A stretch of DNA of 64,000 bases, taken from contig NZ_JADHZD010000014.1 in the NCBI RefSeq assembly GCF_020102855.1, forward strand, positions 28,608-92,607. Direction: 5' to 3'. This document shows positions 16,892 to 26,375 of the stretch, piece by piece (the first letter of the stretch is position 1; each line of letters begins with the position of its first letter). Origin of the DNA: Nocardioides lacusdianchii. GTDB taxonomy: Bacteria > Actinomycetota > Actinomycetes > Propionibacteriales > Nocardioidaceae. The translations under genes were made by a program, and so were the position numbers. The notes below the pieces were generated by a model. It did no database searches. It saw nothing but the letters and a program-made list of their open reading frames with translations, and was not told the origin of the DNA.

Positions 16892-19069
16892 TCAGCGGCG
16901 CCGGCCCCGCTGTCGGGCGATGAGCTCGTCGTGCAGGTGGCGTACGCCGACCTGCTGGCGCCACTCGCCGTCCGAGCCCAGCTCCCACCCGGTGGTGCCC
17001 GGGTCGAGCGACAGGTCCAGCAGTGCTCCCACCTGGGCGACGACGTGCGGGTCGCGCAGGCGTACGAGCACCTCGACGCGGCGGTCGAGGTTGCGGTGCA
17101 TCATGTCGGCCGAGCCGATCCACGCCGCCGGGTCACCGCCGTTGTCGAACCAGAACACCCGGCTGTGCTCGAGGAACCTGCCCAGGATCGAGCGCACCCG
17201 CACGGTCTCCGACAGGCCGGGTACGCCGGGGCGCAGCGCGCAGATGCCGCGGATCACCAGCTCCACGCGTACGCCCTCCTGCGAGGCGAGGTAGAGCGCG
17301 TCGATCACCGCCTCGTCGACCACCGAGTTCGCCTTGATCCGGATCCCCGCGGGGCGACCGGCCTGGTGGTGGGCGATCTCCTGGTGGATCTGGGTGATGA
17401 GTCCCTCGCGCACGCTGTGCGGCGCCACGAGGAGGTGGTCGTAGGTCCGGTTGCGGCTGATGCCCGAGAGGTTGTTGAAGAGCAGCGCGACGTCCTCGCC
17501 GATCTCCGGGTTGGCGGTGAGGAGGCCGAGGTCCTCGTAGACGCGGGCGGTCTTCGGGTTGTAGTTGCCGGTGCCGAGGTGGACGTAGCGACGGATCCCC
17601 TCGGGCTCGTCGCGCACCACCATCGACAGCTTGCAGTGGGTCTTCAGGCCCACCAGGCCGTAGACGACGTGGCAGCCGGCCTGCTCGAGCTTGCGGGCCC
17701 AGCGGATGTTGGCCTGCTCGTCGAAGCGCGCCTTGATCTCGACGATCACGAGCACCTGCTTGCCGGCCTCGGCCGCGTCGATGAGTGCCTCGATGATGGG
17801 GCTGTCGCCGGACGTGCGGTAGAGGGTCTGCTTGATCGCGAGGACGTGCGGGTCGGCGGCGGCCTGCTCGAGGAAGCGCTGCACCGACGTCGCGAACGAG
17901 TCGTAGGGGTGGTGCAGCAGCACGTCGTGGCGCGCCACCGAGTCGAAGACGTCGACGGGGGACGACGACTCGACCTCGGCCAGGCTCGGGTGCGTGGTCG
18001 GCAGGAACGCGGCGTACTTGAGGTCGTCGCGCGGCAGGTCGGCGATCGAGTGCAGGCCGGTGAGGTCGAGGGGGCCGGGCAGTGAGACGACCTCGTCGCG
18101 GCCCACGCCCAGCTCGGAGACCAGCAGGTCGAGGACCTTGGGATCCATCGACTGCTCGACCTCGAGGCGCACGGGCGGGCCGAAGCGGCGCCGCTGGAGC
18201 TCCTTCTCGAGCGCCTTGAGCAGGTTCTCGGCGTCGTCCTCCTCGACCTCGAGGTCCTCGTTGCGCGTGACGCGGAAGGTGTGGGCGCCGAGCACGTCCA
18301 TGCCCGGGAAGAGCTTCTTGAGGTGCTCGCCGATCACGTCCTCGATGGGCACGAAGCGCTGGTTGCCCAGGCCGACGAAGCGACCGAAGGTCGGCGGCAC
18401 CTTCACCCGCGCGAAGTGCTCGGTGCCGGTCTCGGGGTGACGCACGACGACCGCGAGGTTGAGCGAGAGCCCGGAGATGTAGGGGAACGGGTGGGCCGGG
18501 TCGACGGCCAGGGGGGTGAGGACGGGGAAGATCCGGTCCTTGAAGAGCTTCTTGCAGACCTTCTGCTCCTCGCGGTCGAGCTCGGACCAGCGCAGGATCT
18601 CGATGCCGTGCCCGCCGAGCTCCGGCAGCAGGGCCACCAGCGCCCGGGCGTGGCGCTCCATCAGCTCGCGGCTGCTGGTCCAGAGCTGCTCGAGCTGCTC
18701 GCGCGGCATCAACCCGCTGGCTGCGCGTACGGCGACGCCCGCGGCGATCCGGCGCTTGAGGCCCGCGACGCGGACCATGAAGAACTCGTCGAGGTTGCTG
18801 GCGAAGATCGCGAGGAATCGGGCCCGCTCGAGCAGCGGCAGGCTCGGGTCCTCGGCGAGCTCGAGGACCCGCTGGTTGAAGTGGAGCCAGGAGATCTCGC
18901 GGTCGATGAACCGGTCGTCGTACTTCTCCACGGCGTCGATCGCCGCAGCGTCGGGCGTGTAGGGCGGTTCGACGTCGAAGGTGTCGGTCGGGTGACCGAA
19001 CGGCTCGGCCACCGGGCCTTCGTCGACCGACTGGGAGACAGCGCTGGTGAGGGTGGCCGGGTCGTTCAT
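16892..19069 (-). CDS. ppk1: Polyphosphate kinase 1
   Basis: A 725-residue enzyme that makes polyphosphate from ATP reversibly. The N-terminal domain ([32 protein letters not shown]), head domain, and two phospholipase D-like catalytic domains are in order. The autophosphorylated histidine lies in [23 protein letters not shown]-binding residues appear in [17 protein letters not shown] and [15 protein letters not shown]. The length is normal. With pst and pit it completes a phosphate uptake and storage block. It is a single gene, followed on the same strand by DUF47. Confidence 0.97.
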   Translation of the reverse strand: MNDPATLTSAVSQSVDEGPVAEPFGHPTDTFDVEPPYTPDAAAIDAVEKYDDRFIDREISWLHFNQRVLELAEDPSLPLLERARFLAIFASNLDEFFMVRVAGLKRRIAAGVAVRAASGLMPREQLEQLWTSSRELMERHARALVALLPELGGHGIEILRWSELDREEQKVCKKLFKDRIFPVLTPLAVDPAHPFPYISGLSLNLAVVVRHPETGTEHFARVKVPPTFGRFVGLGNQRFVPIEDVIGEHLKKLFPGMDVLGAHTFRVTRNEDLEVEEDDAENLLKALEKELQRRRFGPPVRLEVEQSMDPKVLDLLVSELGVGRDEVVSLPGPLDLTGLHSIADLPRDDLKYAAFLPTTHPSLAEVESSSPVDVFDSVARHDVLLHHPYDSFATSVQRFLEQAAADPHVLAIKQTLYRTSGDSPIIEALIDAAEAGKQVLVIVEIKARFDEQANIRWARKLEQAGCHVVYGLVGLKTHCKLSMVVRDEPEGIRRYVHLGTGNYNPKTARVYEDLGLLTANPEIGEDVALLFNNLSGISRNRTYDHLLVAPHSVREGLITQIHQEIAHHQAGRPAGIRIKANSVVDEAVIDALYLASQEGVRVELVIRGICALRPGVPGLSETVRVRSILGRFLEHSRVFWFDNGGDPAAWIGSADMMHRNLDRRVEVLVRLRDPHVVAQVGALLDLSLDPGTTGWELGSDGEWRQQVGVRHLHDELIARQRGRRR

Positions 19070-19127
19070 GGGTCAAGTCTGGCACCGCTCGGTGAACGGG
19101 AGGTGTTGTTCTCGCCGTCCGTCGGCC

Positions 19128-19520
19128 TCAGGAGCCGTGCGCGCCCAGGGCCGACCCCAGGGCGGCGCCGAAGCGACCCAGCACCTCGTGCACGAGACGT
19201 ACGCCGTCCTGCTCGGCGCTCGGGTCGGCCCAGAAGGCGTCCCACGTGGTGAGCCCGTCGCGGACGCGACGATTGAGCGAGCTCCACGCGACGGGTGCGC
19301 CATCGGCTCCCGTGAGCTCGCGCAGGAGGACCACCAGCTCCTGCGGCACCGGGTCGTCCCGATCGTGCTCGGACGCCGTGGCGACGAGGTCGTCGAGGTC
19401 GTCGAGTGCGGCGAGGAGCTCCCGCTCCGCGGTGAGGCCGCCGAGCTCGGTGAGCACCTCCGTCGTGCTCGGCCGGTCGGTCACGGGGGCGGACGCGTCG
19501 AAGAACTCCAGGGGGGTCAT
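19128..19520 (-). CDS. Hypothetical protein of 130 residues
   Basis: An acidic, helical protein without signal peptide or membrane segment. I recognise no domain. The start overlaps the stop of the lipoprotein gene upstream by four bases (ATGA), so the two are translated together. It forms the last gene of a small minus-strand group (frameshifted gene, lipoprotein, this gene). Confidence 0.65.
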   Translation of the reverse strand: MTPLEFFDASAPVTDRPSTTEVLTELGGLTAERELLAALDDLDDLVATASEHDRDDPVPQELVVLLRELTGADGAPVAWSSLNRRVRDGLTTWDAFWADPSAEQDGVRLVHEVLGRFGAALGSALGAHGS

Positions 19521-20074
19521 CCGCGTGCTCCCACGGCTTCGACGAGCGCTTCGGTGACGGCCACGACCTCAGCGCGTGCCTGGGGCACGTCGGTGGTCTC
19601 GTCGTCGCCCACCACCTCCACGACCAGGCGCGCGTCCCCCTCGACGGCCGCCGCAGTCGCCCACACGCGGCTCAGCTCGCGGCGCGTGCCCACCCACGCC
19701 GGCTCGGCTGCTCCGACCTCGGCCTCCTCGACCTCCGCGTCGCCCTGCTCGACGAAGACACGCAGCTCGTCGTGCGTGATCGGTCCTCCGACGGTGAGGT
19801 CGGCCCCGCCGACCTGCCAGCTGATCTTCACCTCGCGCTCGTCCAGGGCGGTGTCGCAGGAAACCTCCTCCACGGCGTCGTCGTCCGGGTCGAGCGGCGG
19901 AGCGTCGGCCGCGGACAGCGACTGCTCGACGCCGGTGATCTCGGCGAGCTGCTCGGCCGTGATCAGGCACGGGGCCGCCGCCGGGGGCGCGGGTCGCGCC
20001 GGGGTGTCGTCCTGGGTGCCGCACCCGGTCAGCAGGGCGGCTGTGATCATGAGCGCGGGCAGGCTACGGGGCAC
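19517..20074 (-). CDS. Lipoprotein of unknown function (DUF3558-like)
   Basis: A 185-residue lipoprotein with lipobox ALLTGC, lipid site Cys18, and a proline/alanine linker. Two cysteines (in APCLIT and EVSCDTAL) fit the disulfide seen in actinobacterial DUF3558 lipoproteins, and LITAEQLAEITG is a typical early pattern of that group. It is coupled by overlap to the following 130-residue gene. The function is unknown; the cell-surface location is well supported. Confidence 0.7.
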   Translation of the reverse strand: MPRSLPALMITAALLTGCGTQDDTPARPAPPAAAPCLITAEQLAEITGVEQSLSAADAPPLDPDDDAVEEVSCDTALDEREVKISWQVGGADLTVGGPITHDELRVFVEQGDAEVEEAEVGAAEPAWVGTRRELSRVWATAAAVEGDARLVVEVVGDDETTDVPQARAEVVAVTEALVEAVGARG

Positions 20075-20102
20075 GAAGGGTCTCCAAGGGGTCGTCAGCG
20101 GG

Positions 20103-21321
20103 TCAGGCCATCATCGGGGTCGAGGTCGAGCCGCCATCGACGAAGGGCGGCTGGCCGAGGGGACCGGGAGCCATGATGACCGGTCCGTCGTCGTCGTCCT
20201 CCTCGTCGCCCTCAGCCTGCTCCTCGGCCTGCCCCTCGAGCTCCTCGAGCTCGTCGTCCAGGGCGGACTCCTGCTCGCTGGAGTCAGAGATCTCGAGCGA
20301 GATCTCACCGAGGTTCCGCTCCACCCTCGGGAGGTCGACGGGCGGCATGCCTCCGAGCCCGCCGCCGGGCTCGGAGGTCGGCAGCTCTCGCACCATGTCG
20401 CGGACCTTCTCCATCACCGCGAGAGAGTCGCGCATCGCGCGTGCCCACGCCTCGATCGTGTCGACCAGGCTGAAGCACGCCTCGATGATCTGCTTGCAGT
20501 CCATGATGTCGTCGTAGATGTCGGAGACTGCGCCGAAGCCCTTCTCGACGACCTCCTTGGCGAACACGAGCCATCCCAGTGGGCTGAGCTTGCTGCTCAG
20601 CTTGGCGGCCAGCTTGGTGCGCGGTCGAGCCGGTCACGCAGAACTGCGTCTTGAGCGCGAGCCGGCCGAAGTTCAGCGACCAGTCGCGGAACGCCGTGGT
20701 GGTGTGACGACACGCGTCGGCGTTGGCCCCGAGGAGCCGGTAGTTGCCCGCCAGCGGATAGACGATGTAGTCCTCGAGGGACTTCTCCGGCAGGCGCGGG
20801 AGGTGTACGCCGGGGGCGCCGAGGCCGTTGATGAAGTCGATGCCCGCGTTGATGGCGTCGCGGGTCTCGTCGTAGCCGGCGGAGGTCATCTCCCAGGTCT
20901 GGTCGTGCTTCAGCTGCGGCTCGCCCTCGGCGGGGTCGTCGAGGGTCAGGTCGGTCGGCTCGAAGACCTTGACCGAGATGGTCGTGTCGGGCATCGAGTC
21001 GAGCCCGCCGGCGTACGCCCGCAGGTCGAGGTCGATCTCCTGGTCGACCCGGTTCAGGTCGTTCGCGCTGGTGGCCAGGGAGTGGATGACCTCCACCCAG
21101 CGCCGCTGGTGGTAGCGCCGCGCATCCTCGAAGGCCGAGCCCAGCTCGGGCAGCACGTCACCGATCGGCTTGAGCGCGCACGAGGGGTAGTCGAGCCCCA
21201 CGGTGTTGACGACGTGCTGCTGGAAGTAGGTGTCGATCTCCTTCGACTGCAGACCCACCTCGACCATCGCGCCCAGCAGCGACTCGAGGTTGTCCCAGTC
21301 GATCGTCAGCGTTCCCCCCAT
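20103..21321 (-). pseudogene. Frameshifted gene, helical ESX-like N-terminus
   Basis: Two coding frames join into one protein of roughly 405 residues. The first, from ATG 21321, begins GGTLTIDWDNLESLLGAMV, a helical hairpin-like region, and reads well to KTQFCVTG. There it loses coding character and becomes arginine-rich. The second frame opens just after base 20633 and reads KLAAKLSSKLSPLGWLVFAKEVV, then to MMA at 20103, with an acidic tail (EEQAEGDEEDDDD). The switch lies between about 20615 and 20633 and needs one base less or two more. It is either a real mutation or a sequencing error. The N-terminus may be a type VII secretion substrate; that is a guess. Confidence 0.7.
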
Positions 21322-21363
21322 GGCTGCACCCTGCCCCGTCACGGGTGCGGCCAAACCACAGGG

Positions 21364-21726
21364 TCAGTAAACCAGCGCCTGGACGCCGTCGCCGAGGACC
21401 TGCTCAGCGAACACGGCGGCACCGGCGATGGTCACGCCCTCGCGCAGGTCGCCCTCCACGATCCCGCGCCGCGCCGCGCACTGCGAGCAGACGGTGACCG
21501 TCCCGCTGGTCTGCACCGCCCCCATGAGCTGGTCCAGCGGCGTGGCGAGGTCGAGGGTGAACTCCTCGGCCCGACCCGGTACGCCGAACCACGCGGCCTC
21601 GCCGGTCAGCCAGAGCGAGACGTCGGCGCCGGAGGCAGCTGCCGCGGCAGCGACGGTGAAGCCCTGGTTGAGGCGCTCGGGGTCCTCGGCGCCGCAGGTG
21701 ACCTTGACGACGAGTGAGCGAGCCAT
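21364..21726 (-). CDS. DsrE-family protein
   Basis: A 120-residue cytoplasmic protein of the DsrE/DsrF-like fold. The start SLVVKVTCGAEDPERLNQGFTVAAAAAA is the usual first strand and helix. A CSQC pair lies at about 82-85, and a helix ends in AEQVLGDGVQALVY. Family members move sulfur or act in redox relays, but the role of this actinobacterial type is not known. It is divergent from the nitrobindin gene, with 23 bases between starts. Confidence 0.78.
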   Translation of the reverse strand: MARSLVVKVTCGAEDPERLNQGFTVAAAAAASGADVSLWLTGEAAWFGVPGRAEEFTLDLATPLDQLMGAVQTSGTVTVCSQCAARRGIVEGDLREGVTIAGAAVFAEQVLGDGVQALVY

Positions 21727-21749
21727 GGCCTCACATTAGAGTGACACCC

Positions 21750-22244
21750 ATGCCTTTCGAGCTGCCGGACAACCTCCACCCCAACTGCGGCCCCGTGGCG
21801 TGGCTGCTCGGCACCTGGCGCGGCAACGGCCACGGCGACTACCCGACGATCGAGAAGTTCCACTTCGGCCAGGAGCTGATCTTCACCCACGACGGCCGGC
21901 CGTTCTTCCACTACATGTCGCGCGCGTGGATCGTCGACGAGGACGGCGAGTTCGTCCGCGACGCCGCCATGGAGACCGGCTTCCTGCGCTGCCCGGAGCC
22001 GGGCAAGGTCGAGCTGCTCCTCGCGCACAACATCGGTTTCTCCGAGGTCTGGTACGGCGCAGCCGAGGGCGGCAAGCTCGAGATGCACACCGCCGGGGTG
22101 TCCTTCACCGAGACCGCGAAGGAGGTCACCGGCGGGTCGCGGATGTACGGCAACGTCGAGGGCGACCTCCTCTACGCCTACGACATGGCCGCGGTCGGCC
22201 AGGACCTCCAGCCCCACACCTGGGCCCGCCTCCAGCGGGTGTGA
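21750..22244 (+). CDS. Nitrobindin-like haem-binding beta-barrel protein (DUF1794)
   Basis: A 164-residue protein with the fatty-acid-binding-like barrel of nitrobindin/THAP4. The signature LLGTWRGNGHGDYPTIEKF is near the N-terminus, followed by alternating strands, and the haem-ligand histidine region PHTWARLQRV is at the end. Such proteins bind ferric haem and react with NO or peroxynitrite. The ATG at 21750 lies eight bases after TAGAGT (21737-21742), a good -10 sequence, so the mRNA is probably leaderless. It is followed by a Fur-type gene eight bases on. Confidence 0.85.
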   Translation: MPFELPDNLHPNCGPVAWLLGTWRGNGHGDYPTIEKFHFGQELIFTHDGRPFFHYMSRAWIVDEDGEFVRDAAMETGFLRCPEPGKVELLLAHNIGFSEVWYGAAEGGKLEMHTAGVSFTETAKEVTGGSRMYGNVEGDLLYAYDMAAVGQDLQPHTWARLQRV

Positions 22245-22252
22245 GCCCTGCG

Positions 22253-22675
22253 ATGAGCGACGACCTCGCTGCCCGGCTGCGCGAGCAGGGGCTGCGCCTC
22301 ACCCCGCAGCGCCAGCTCATCCTGCGCGCCGTCGAGGAGCTCGGGCACGCCACGCCGGACGAGGTGCTCGCCCACGTGCGCAGCCAGGTCAGCTCGGTCA
22401 ACGCCTCCACCGTCTACCGCACCCTCGAGGTCCTCGAGGAGCTCGGCCTGGTGCGCCACACCCACCTGAGCGACCGCGCTCCGACCTACCACTCGACCCG
22501 CGAGCACGAGCACGTCCACGCGGTCTGCCGCCGCTGCCACGCCGTACGCTCCTACGACCCCGCGGTCGTCGCACCGCTCGTCGCGGCGCTGGGCGAGGAC
22601 GGCTTCACCGTCGACGTCGGGCACCTCGCGATCTTCGGGGTCTGCGCGGACTGCGCCTCGGGGGATCCGACCTAG
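22253..22675 (+). CDS. Fur-family metal-dependent regulator
   Basis: A 140-residue repressor. Residues 1-80 are the winged helix (GLRLTPQRQLILRAVEEL, VNASTVYRTLEVLEELGLV). The HEHVHAVCRRCH motif and the later CADC provide the metal and structural zinc sites. Which metal it senses (iron, zinc, manganese or peroxide) cannot be told from the sequence. It lies between the nitrobindin and YgfZ genes, in the same direction, which suggests an operon linked to haem or iron-sulfur metabolism. Confidence 0.92.
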   Translation: MSDDLAARLREQGLRLTPQRQLILRAVEELGHATPDEVLAHVRSQVSSVNASTVYRTLEVLEELGLVRHTHLSDRAPTYHSTREHEHVHAVCRRCHAVRSYDPAVVAPLVAALGEDGFTVDVGHLAIFGVCADCASGDPT

Positions 22676-22684
22676 ACTCGAGGC

Positions 22685-23632
22685 ATGGCCAGCCCCTTCC
22701 TCGCCCTTCCCGGAGCCGTCGCCGGTGACGGCATCGACGCCCCGGTCGCCGCTCACTACGGCTCCTTCAACACCGAGCAGCGCAGCCTGGCCCGCGGCGA
22801 GGGCTTCGTGGACCTGTCGCACCGCGACGTCCTGCGGGTCTCCGGTCCCGACCGACTGAGCTGGCTGCACAGCCTCACCACCCAGTACTTCGAGGGCCTC
22901 GCGCCCGGCGTGTGGACCCAGGCGCTGGTCCTCAGCCCGCAGGGGCACGTCGAGCACGCCTTCGCGGGCGTCGACGACGGCGAGTCCTTCACCGCCCACA
23001 CCGAGCCGGGCGCGGGTGCCGCGCTGGTGGAGTGGCTGGAGCGGATGAAGTTCATGACCCGCGTCGAGATCGCGCTGGTCGACGACCTCGCCGTGATGTG
23101 GCGGCCCGGCGACGCTCCGTCACGGACGGGCGGCCGCTACGACCTCGTCCCGCGCGAGCGCATGGCGGCGTACGCCGACGCTGCCGAGCCCGCTGCCGGC
23201 CTGTGGGCCTTCGAGGCGCTGCGGATCGAGCGTGGCGAGCCGCGCCTGGGCATCGACACCGACCACCGCACGATCCCCAACGAGGTCGGCTGGATCGGTC
23301 CGGCGGTGCACCTCGAGAAGGGGTGCTACCGCGGGCAGGAGACGGTCGCGCGCGTGCACACCCTCGGCCGTCCGCCGCGACGGCTGGCTCTGCTCCACCT
23401 CGACGGGTCGGAGAACCGCCTTCCCCCTGTCGGATCACCGGTGTCGTACGACGGCCGCGACGTCGGCTTCGTCGGATCCAGCGCCCGCCACCACGAGCTC
23501 GGCCCGGTCGCGCTCGCGCTCGTGAAGCGCAACGTCCCGGTCGACGCGACCCTCACCGTCGACGAGATGCCCGCCGCCCAGGAGGTCGTCGTCGACCCCG
23601 AGGTCGGGCTGCACGTGCGCCCGCTGCGCTAG
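22685..23632 (+). CDS. ygfZ: Folate-binding iron-sulfur cluster protein YgfZ
   Basis: A 315-residue protein related to GcvT. The family motif KGCYRGQE is present in HLEKGCYRGQETVARVHTLG. The N-terminal half carries the folate-binding GcvT fold. YgfZ helps make or repair some iron-sulfur enzymes. It follows the Fur gene by nine bases and overlaps the end of mshD by four on the opposite strand. Confidence 0.93.
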   Translation: MASPFLALPGAVAGDGIDAPVAAHYGSFNTEQRSLARGEGFVDLSHRDVLRVSGPDRLSWLHSLTTQYFEGLAPGVWTQALVLSPQGHVEHAFAGVDDGESFTAHTEPGAGAALVEWLERMKFMTRVEIALVDDLAVMWRPGDAPSRTGGRYDLVPRERMAAYADAAEPAAGLWAFEALRIERGEPRLGIDTDHRTIPNEVGWIGPAVHLEKGCYRGQETVARVHTLGRPPRRLALLHLDGSENRLPPVGSPVSYDGRDVGFVGSSARHHELGPVALALVKRNVPVDATLTVDEMPAAQEVVVDPEVGLHVRPLR

Positions 23633-24441
23633 TCAGCGGTCGGTGCGTACTGCACGTGGGTGTCGACGTCCGCGTGGGTGAAGCCGAGGCGTGAGTAGAC
23701 GGCGACGGCCGGCGCGTTGTCCGACTCGACGTAGAGCAGCACCTCGTCCACACCGAGACCGGCGAGGTGGTGCAGACCGGCCAGGGTCAGCACCCGGCCG
23801 AGCCCCCGGCCCTGGGCCGCCGGCACGACGCCCACGACGTAGACCTCGCCCAGCCGGGCGTCGTGCTGCTTGGTCCAGTGGAAGCCCAGCACCCCGGACC
23901 CGTCCTCGGCGACGAGCAGGCCCGCCGGGTCGAACCACGGCTCGGCCATCCGCCGCGCCAGGTTGCCGGCGTCCATCGCGCCCTGCTCCGGGTGGCTCGC
24001 GAAGGCCGCCGCGTTGACCGCGACGATCGCGTCCGCGTCGGCCTCGCGGTAGCCGCGGATCGTCACCCCCGGCGGCGGCTCCAGCGGGGGCAGCTGCTCG
24101 TGCGTTCTGCGGCGCATCACCCACAGGTCCCGCACGCGCTCCCAGCCGTGGCTCGCCGCGAGCCGCGACGCGGCCGGGTGGTTGCCGTGCGACCACGCGG
24201 TGCGCGCATCGGCGTACGCCGTCCCCTGCAGCAGGGTGGTCGCGACGCCCCGCCCGCGGTGGTCGGGGTGCACCGCCAGGCTCAGGTCGCCGTCGTGCAC
24301 CAGCGCGAAGCCACCGTCGAGGACCGCGACGGCGGCGGTGCCGTCGGTCAGCGCCATCTGTGCCGCCTCGTCGAGCGGTGACGCACCGTCGGCGGCAGCG
24401 GCCGCCTCGGCGATCCGGATGACTTCGGCGACCTCGTCCAC
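23629..24441 (-). CDS. mshD: Mycothiol synthase
   Basis: A 270-residue enzyme that acetylates the cysteinyl-glucosaminyl-inositol precursor, the last step of mycothiol synthesis. It has two GNAT domains. The first has VHPDHRGRGVATTLL and the second VVGVVPAAQGRGLGRVLT, both acetyl-CoA loops. The signature EPPPGVTIRGYREAD joins them. Mycothiol is made only by Actinobacteria, so this gene fixes the phylum. Confidence 0.95.
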   Translation of the reverse strand: MDEVAEVIRIAEAAAAADGASPLDEAAQMALTDGTAAVAVLDGGFALVHDGDLSLAVHPDHRGRGVATTLLQGTAYADARTAWSHGNHPAASRLAASHGWERVRDLWVMRRRTHEQLPPLEPPPGVTIRGYREADADAIVAVNAAAFASHPEQGAMDAGNLARRMAEPWFDPAGLLVAEDGSGVLGFHWTKQHDARLGEVYVVGVVPAAQGRGLGRVLTLAGLHHLAGLGVDEVLLYVESDNAPAVAVYSRLGFTHADVDTHVQYAPTAD

Positions 24442-24478
24442 GCCCCGACCCTAGCCGCGTGCGCGTGGGCAAAAGACT

Positions 24479-24517
24479 GGGGAAGGTCGTCCTCGACATG
24501 TCACGAGGAGCTTCCCC
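24479..24517. repeat. Palindromic element, copy 1 (GACATGTC family)
   Basis: Arms GGGGAAG (24479-24485) and CTTCCCC (24511-24517), then TCCTCG and CGAGGA, surround the eight-base palindrome GACATGTC (24495-24502). A few unpaired bases lie in the left arm. The DUF559 gene ends inside it: its stop codon is at 24501-24503. A near-identical copy lies upstream at 25544. Confidence 0.85.
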
Positions 24518-25472
24518 GCTCGTCCGCACCGACGGGACACGCCGGCAGCCCGCACGCCACCGGGATGCCGTCCCACCCGCGGGCGCGGAACAGGACGGCG
24601 AGGCGAGAAGCAGTGCGGCACGGCGTCGCGAAGACCTGCCGGTAGCGCAACCGCGGCACGACCTTGCCGCGGGCGAGGTCGTCGAGGTCCCGGTCGGCAT
24701 CGTCGTCTCGCGCCTCGGAGCGGTCGTGCAGCTGCCCGTCGAGCTCGACCACCAGGTCCACGTCGTCGTGCGCGACGTCGCGGTACTCCGTCCTGCCGGC
24801 GACGGCGACCGGCGCCTGCTGGGCCGTCGGCTCGGGCAGGCCGTGCGGCCGGACGACCCGCGCGAGGTAGCCGTGCTCGAGCACGCTGTGGGTTCCGCGC
24901 TCCAGGTCGTCGAGCAGGCCGGTCAACAGGGCGCGGCGCCGCAGCCGTCCCCGCCGAACGAGCTCCTCGCGGAGGCGGCCCGCGACCGTACGTCGCGCGC
25001 CGACGGCCGCGGCCAGCGCCGATATCGCGGCGAGCTCGTCGGGCGCGCGGTGCGCCACCTCCATCGCCGCCACCTCGATGCGCACGCGCGGAGGCGAGAG
25101 GTTCCACCTGACCTTCTCCTCGAGCCCCCGCACCCGATGGACGCAGATGCCGCTCCGTGGGACCACCCGCCTGCCCCAGTCGATGGCGACGTGGACAGGG
25201 CCTGTGGGCGCGGCGCCCTTGCCCGGCTCGTGCAGCGCCGACTCGAGGTGCAGGGCCGAGCGGCCGGCGTACAGCACTGCGGCCCAGCACCTCTGGGACC
25301 ACGTCGGCGCTCCGGTGTGCGTCAGGTAGACGCCGGGATGGACGGGTACGAGGTCGCGCCGGCGCAGCAAGGTGTCGATCCGGGCCTGGGTGACCCCGGC
25401 CGCGAGGAGCTGGTGCCGGGCGATGACACCGTCCTGGCGGGCGAGGATGTCGGTGACGGCGTCGAGAGGCAT
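24501..25472 (-). CDS. Second DUF559-type nuclease-like protein, ending inside a palindrome
   Basis: A 323-residue protein with the same layout as the gene at 13986. An AbiEi-like winged helix comes first (GVIARHQLLAAGVTQARIDTLL, LVPVHPGVYLTHTG) and a DUF559/VSR-like nuclease region last (HSVLEHGYLARVVRPHGLPEP, VDLVVELDGQLHD). The two proteins are only distantly similar. The last residues (RGSSS) and the stop are encoded by the palindrome at 24479. The ATG at 25472 is 71 bases downstream of the second palindrome copy. The function is unknown; it is the only gene between the two copies. Confidence 0.78.
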   Translation of the reverse strand: MPLDAVTDILARQDGVIARHQLLAAGVTQARIDTLLRRRDLVPVHPGVYLTHTGAPTWSQRCWAAVLYAGRSALHLESALHEPGKGAAPTGPVHVAIDWGRRVVPRSGICVHRVRGLEEKVRWNLSPPRVRIEVAAMEVAHRAPDELAAISALAAAVGARRTVAGRLREELVRRGRLRRRALLTGLLDDLERGTHSVLEHGYLARVVRPHGLPEPTAQQAPVAVAGRTEYRDVAHDDVDLVVELDGQLHDRSEARDDDADRDLDDLARGKVVPRLRYRQVFATPCRTASRLAVLFRARGWDGIPVACGLPACPVGADERGSSS

Positions 25473-25543
25473 GGCGTACGCCTGCCCGCGACGGCAGCGG
25501 TCGACGCACGCGTCGGCGAGCCTGTGGACGAGTGCACGACAGC

Positions 25544-25583
25544 GGGGAGGGTCGTCCCTGACATGTCACGAGGACCTTCCCCG
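25544..25583. repeat. Palindromic element, copy 2 (GACATGTC family)
   Basis: A direct copy of the element at 24479, about 1.07 kb away, with a handful of changes (GGGGAGGGTCGTCCCT in the left arm). The centre GACATGTCACGAGGA and the tail CTTCCCCGCTC are identical. It starts about 70 bases before the DUF559 start codon. Confidence 0.85.
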
Positions 25584-25600
25584 CTCAAGGGGGGACCGGA

Positions 25601-26332
25601 TCAGGCGTCGGAGGTCGAGCGGGAGGAGCGGGACGGCTCCTCGGCGTCCTTGTCGCGGGAGGGGACGACGAAGCGGTAGCCGACGTTGCGGACCGTGCCG
25701 ATGTGGTGCTCGTGCTCGGTGCCGAGCTTGGCGCGCAGGCGGCGTACGTGCACGTCGACGGTGCGGGTGCCGCCGAAGTAGTCGTAGCCCCAGACCTCCT
25801 GCAGCAGCTGCTCGCGGCTGAAGACGCGGCCGGGGTGCTGGGCGAGGTACTTGAGGAGCTCGAACTCCTTGTAGGTCAGGTCGAGCGGACGGCCCCCGAT
25901 GCGGGCGGTGTAGGTGGCGTCGTCCACGACGACCTCGCCGCGGTGGATCACGTGGGCGCTGGGGTCGTCCGGCGACGACGCTCCGGCGCGGCCGATGGCC
26001 AGGCGGATCCGGGCGTCGAGCTCGGCCGGGCCGCACGTGTGGAGGACCACGTCGTCCATGCCCCAGTCGTGGGCGACGACGGCGAGGCCGCCCTCGGTGA
26101 CGACGAGCAGGACCGGTGCGTCGGCGCCGGTGGTGCGGATCAGGCGGCACAGGTCGCGCGCGGCGGCGAGGTCCTGGCGGCCGTCGACGAGCACCAGGTC
26201 GGACTCCGGTGCATCGAGCAGCGCACTGCCCTGTGCGGGCACGATCTTCACCGTGTGCGACAGCAGGGCCAGGCCGGGAAGCACCTCGGCCGATGGCTGG
26301 AGCGCGCTCGTGAGCAGCAGCAGTGTGCTCAT
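25601..26332 (-). CDS. glnR: GlnR, OmpR-type nitrogen regulator
   Basis: A 243-residue regulator. The atypical receiver starts [20 protein letters not shown] and keeps [10 protein letters not shown], with the aspartate that is not phosphorylated in GlnR. The C-terminal winged helix ([41 protein letters not shown]) is almost identical to other GlnR proteins. GlnR controls ammonium uptake and glutamine synthetase, and in some actinobacteria also carbohydrate and phosphate genes. The ATG at 26332 starts the receiver exactly; an upstream start would add 29 unrelated residues. Confidence 0.92.
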   Translation of the reverse strand: MSTLLLLTSALQPSAEVLPGLALLSHTVKIVPAQGSALLDAPESDLVLVDGRQDLAAARDLCRLIRTTGADAPVLLVVTEGGLAVVAHDWGMDDVVLHTCGPAELDARIRLAIGRAGASSPDDPSAHVIHRGEVVVDDATYTARIGGRPLDLTYKEFELLKYLAQHPGRVFSREQLLQEVWGYDYFGGTRTVDVHVRRLRAKLGTEHEHHIGTVRNVGYRFVVPSRDKDAEEPSRSSRSTSDA

Positions 26333-26375
26333 GGCGGGGCCCTCCTCGTGCCGGGGATGAGCAAGGATATCCCGC

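Noticed and set aside
16880..18085. Long plus-strand open frame opposite ppk1
   Set aside because: It is the antisense shadow of ppk1; the ppk1 frame has all motifs, and the opposite frame has no recognisable domain.
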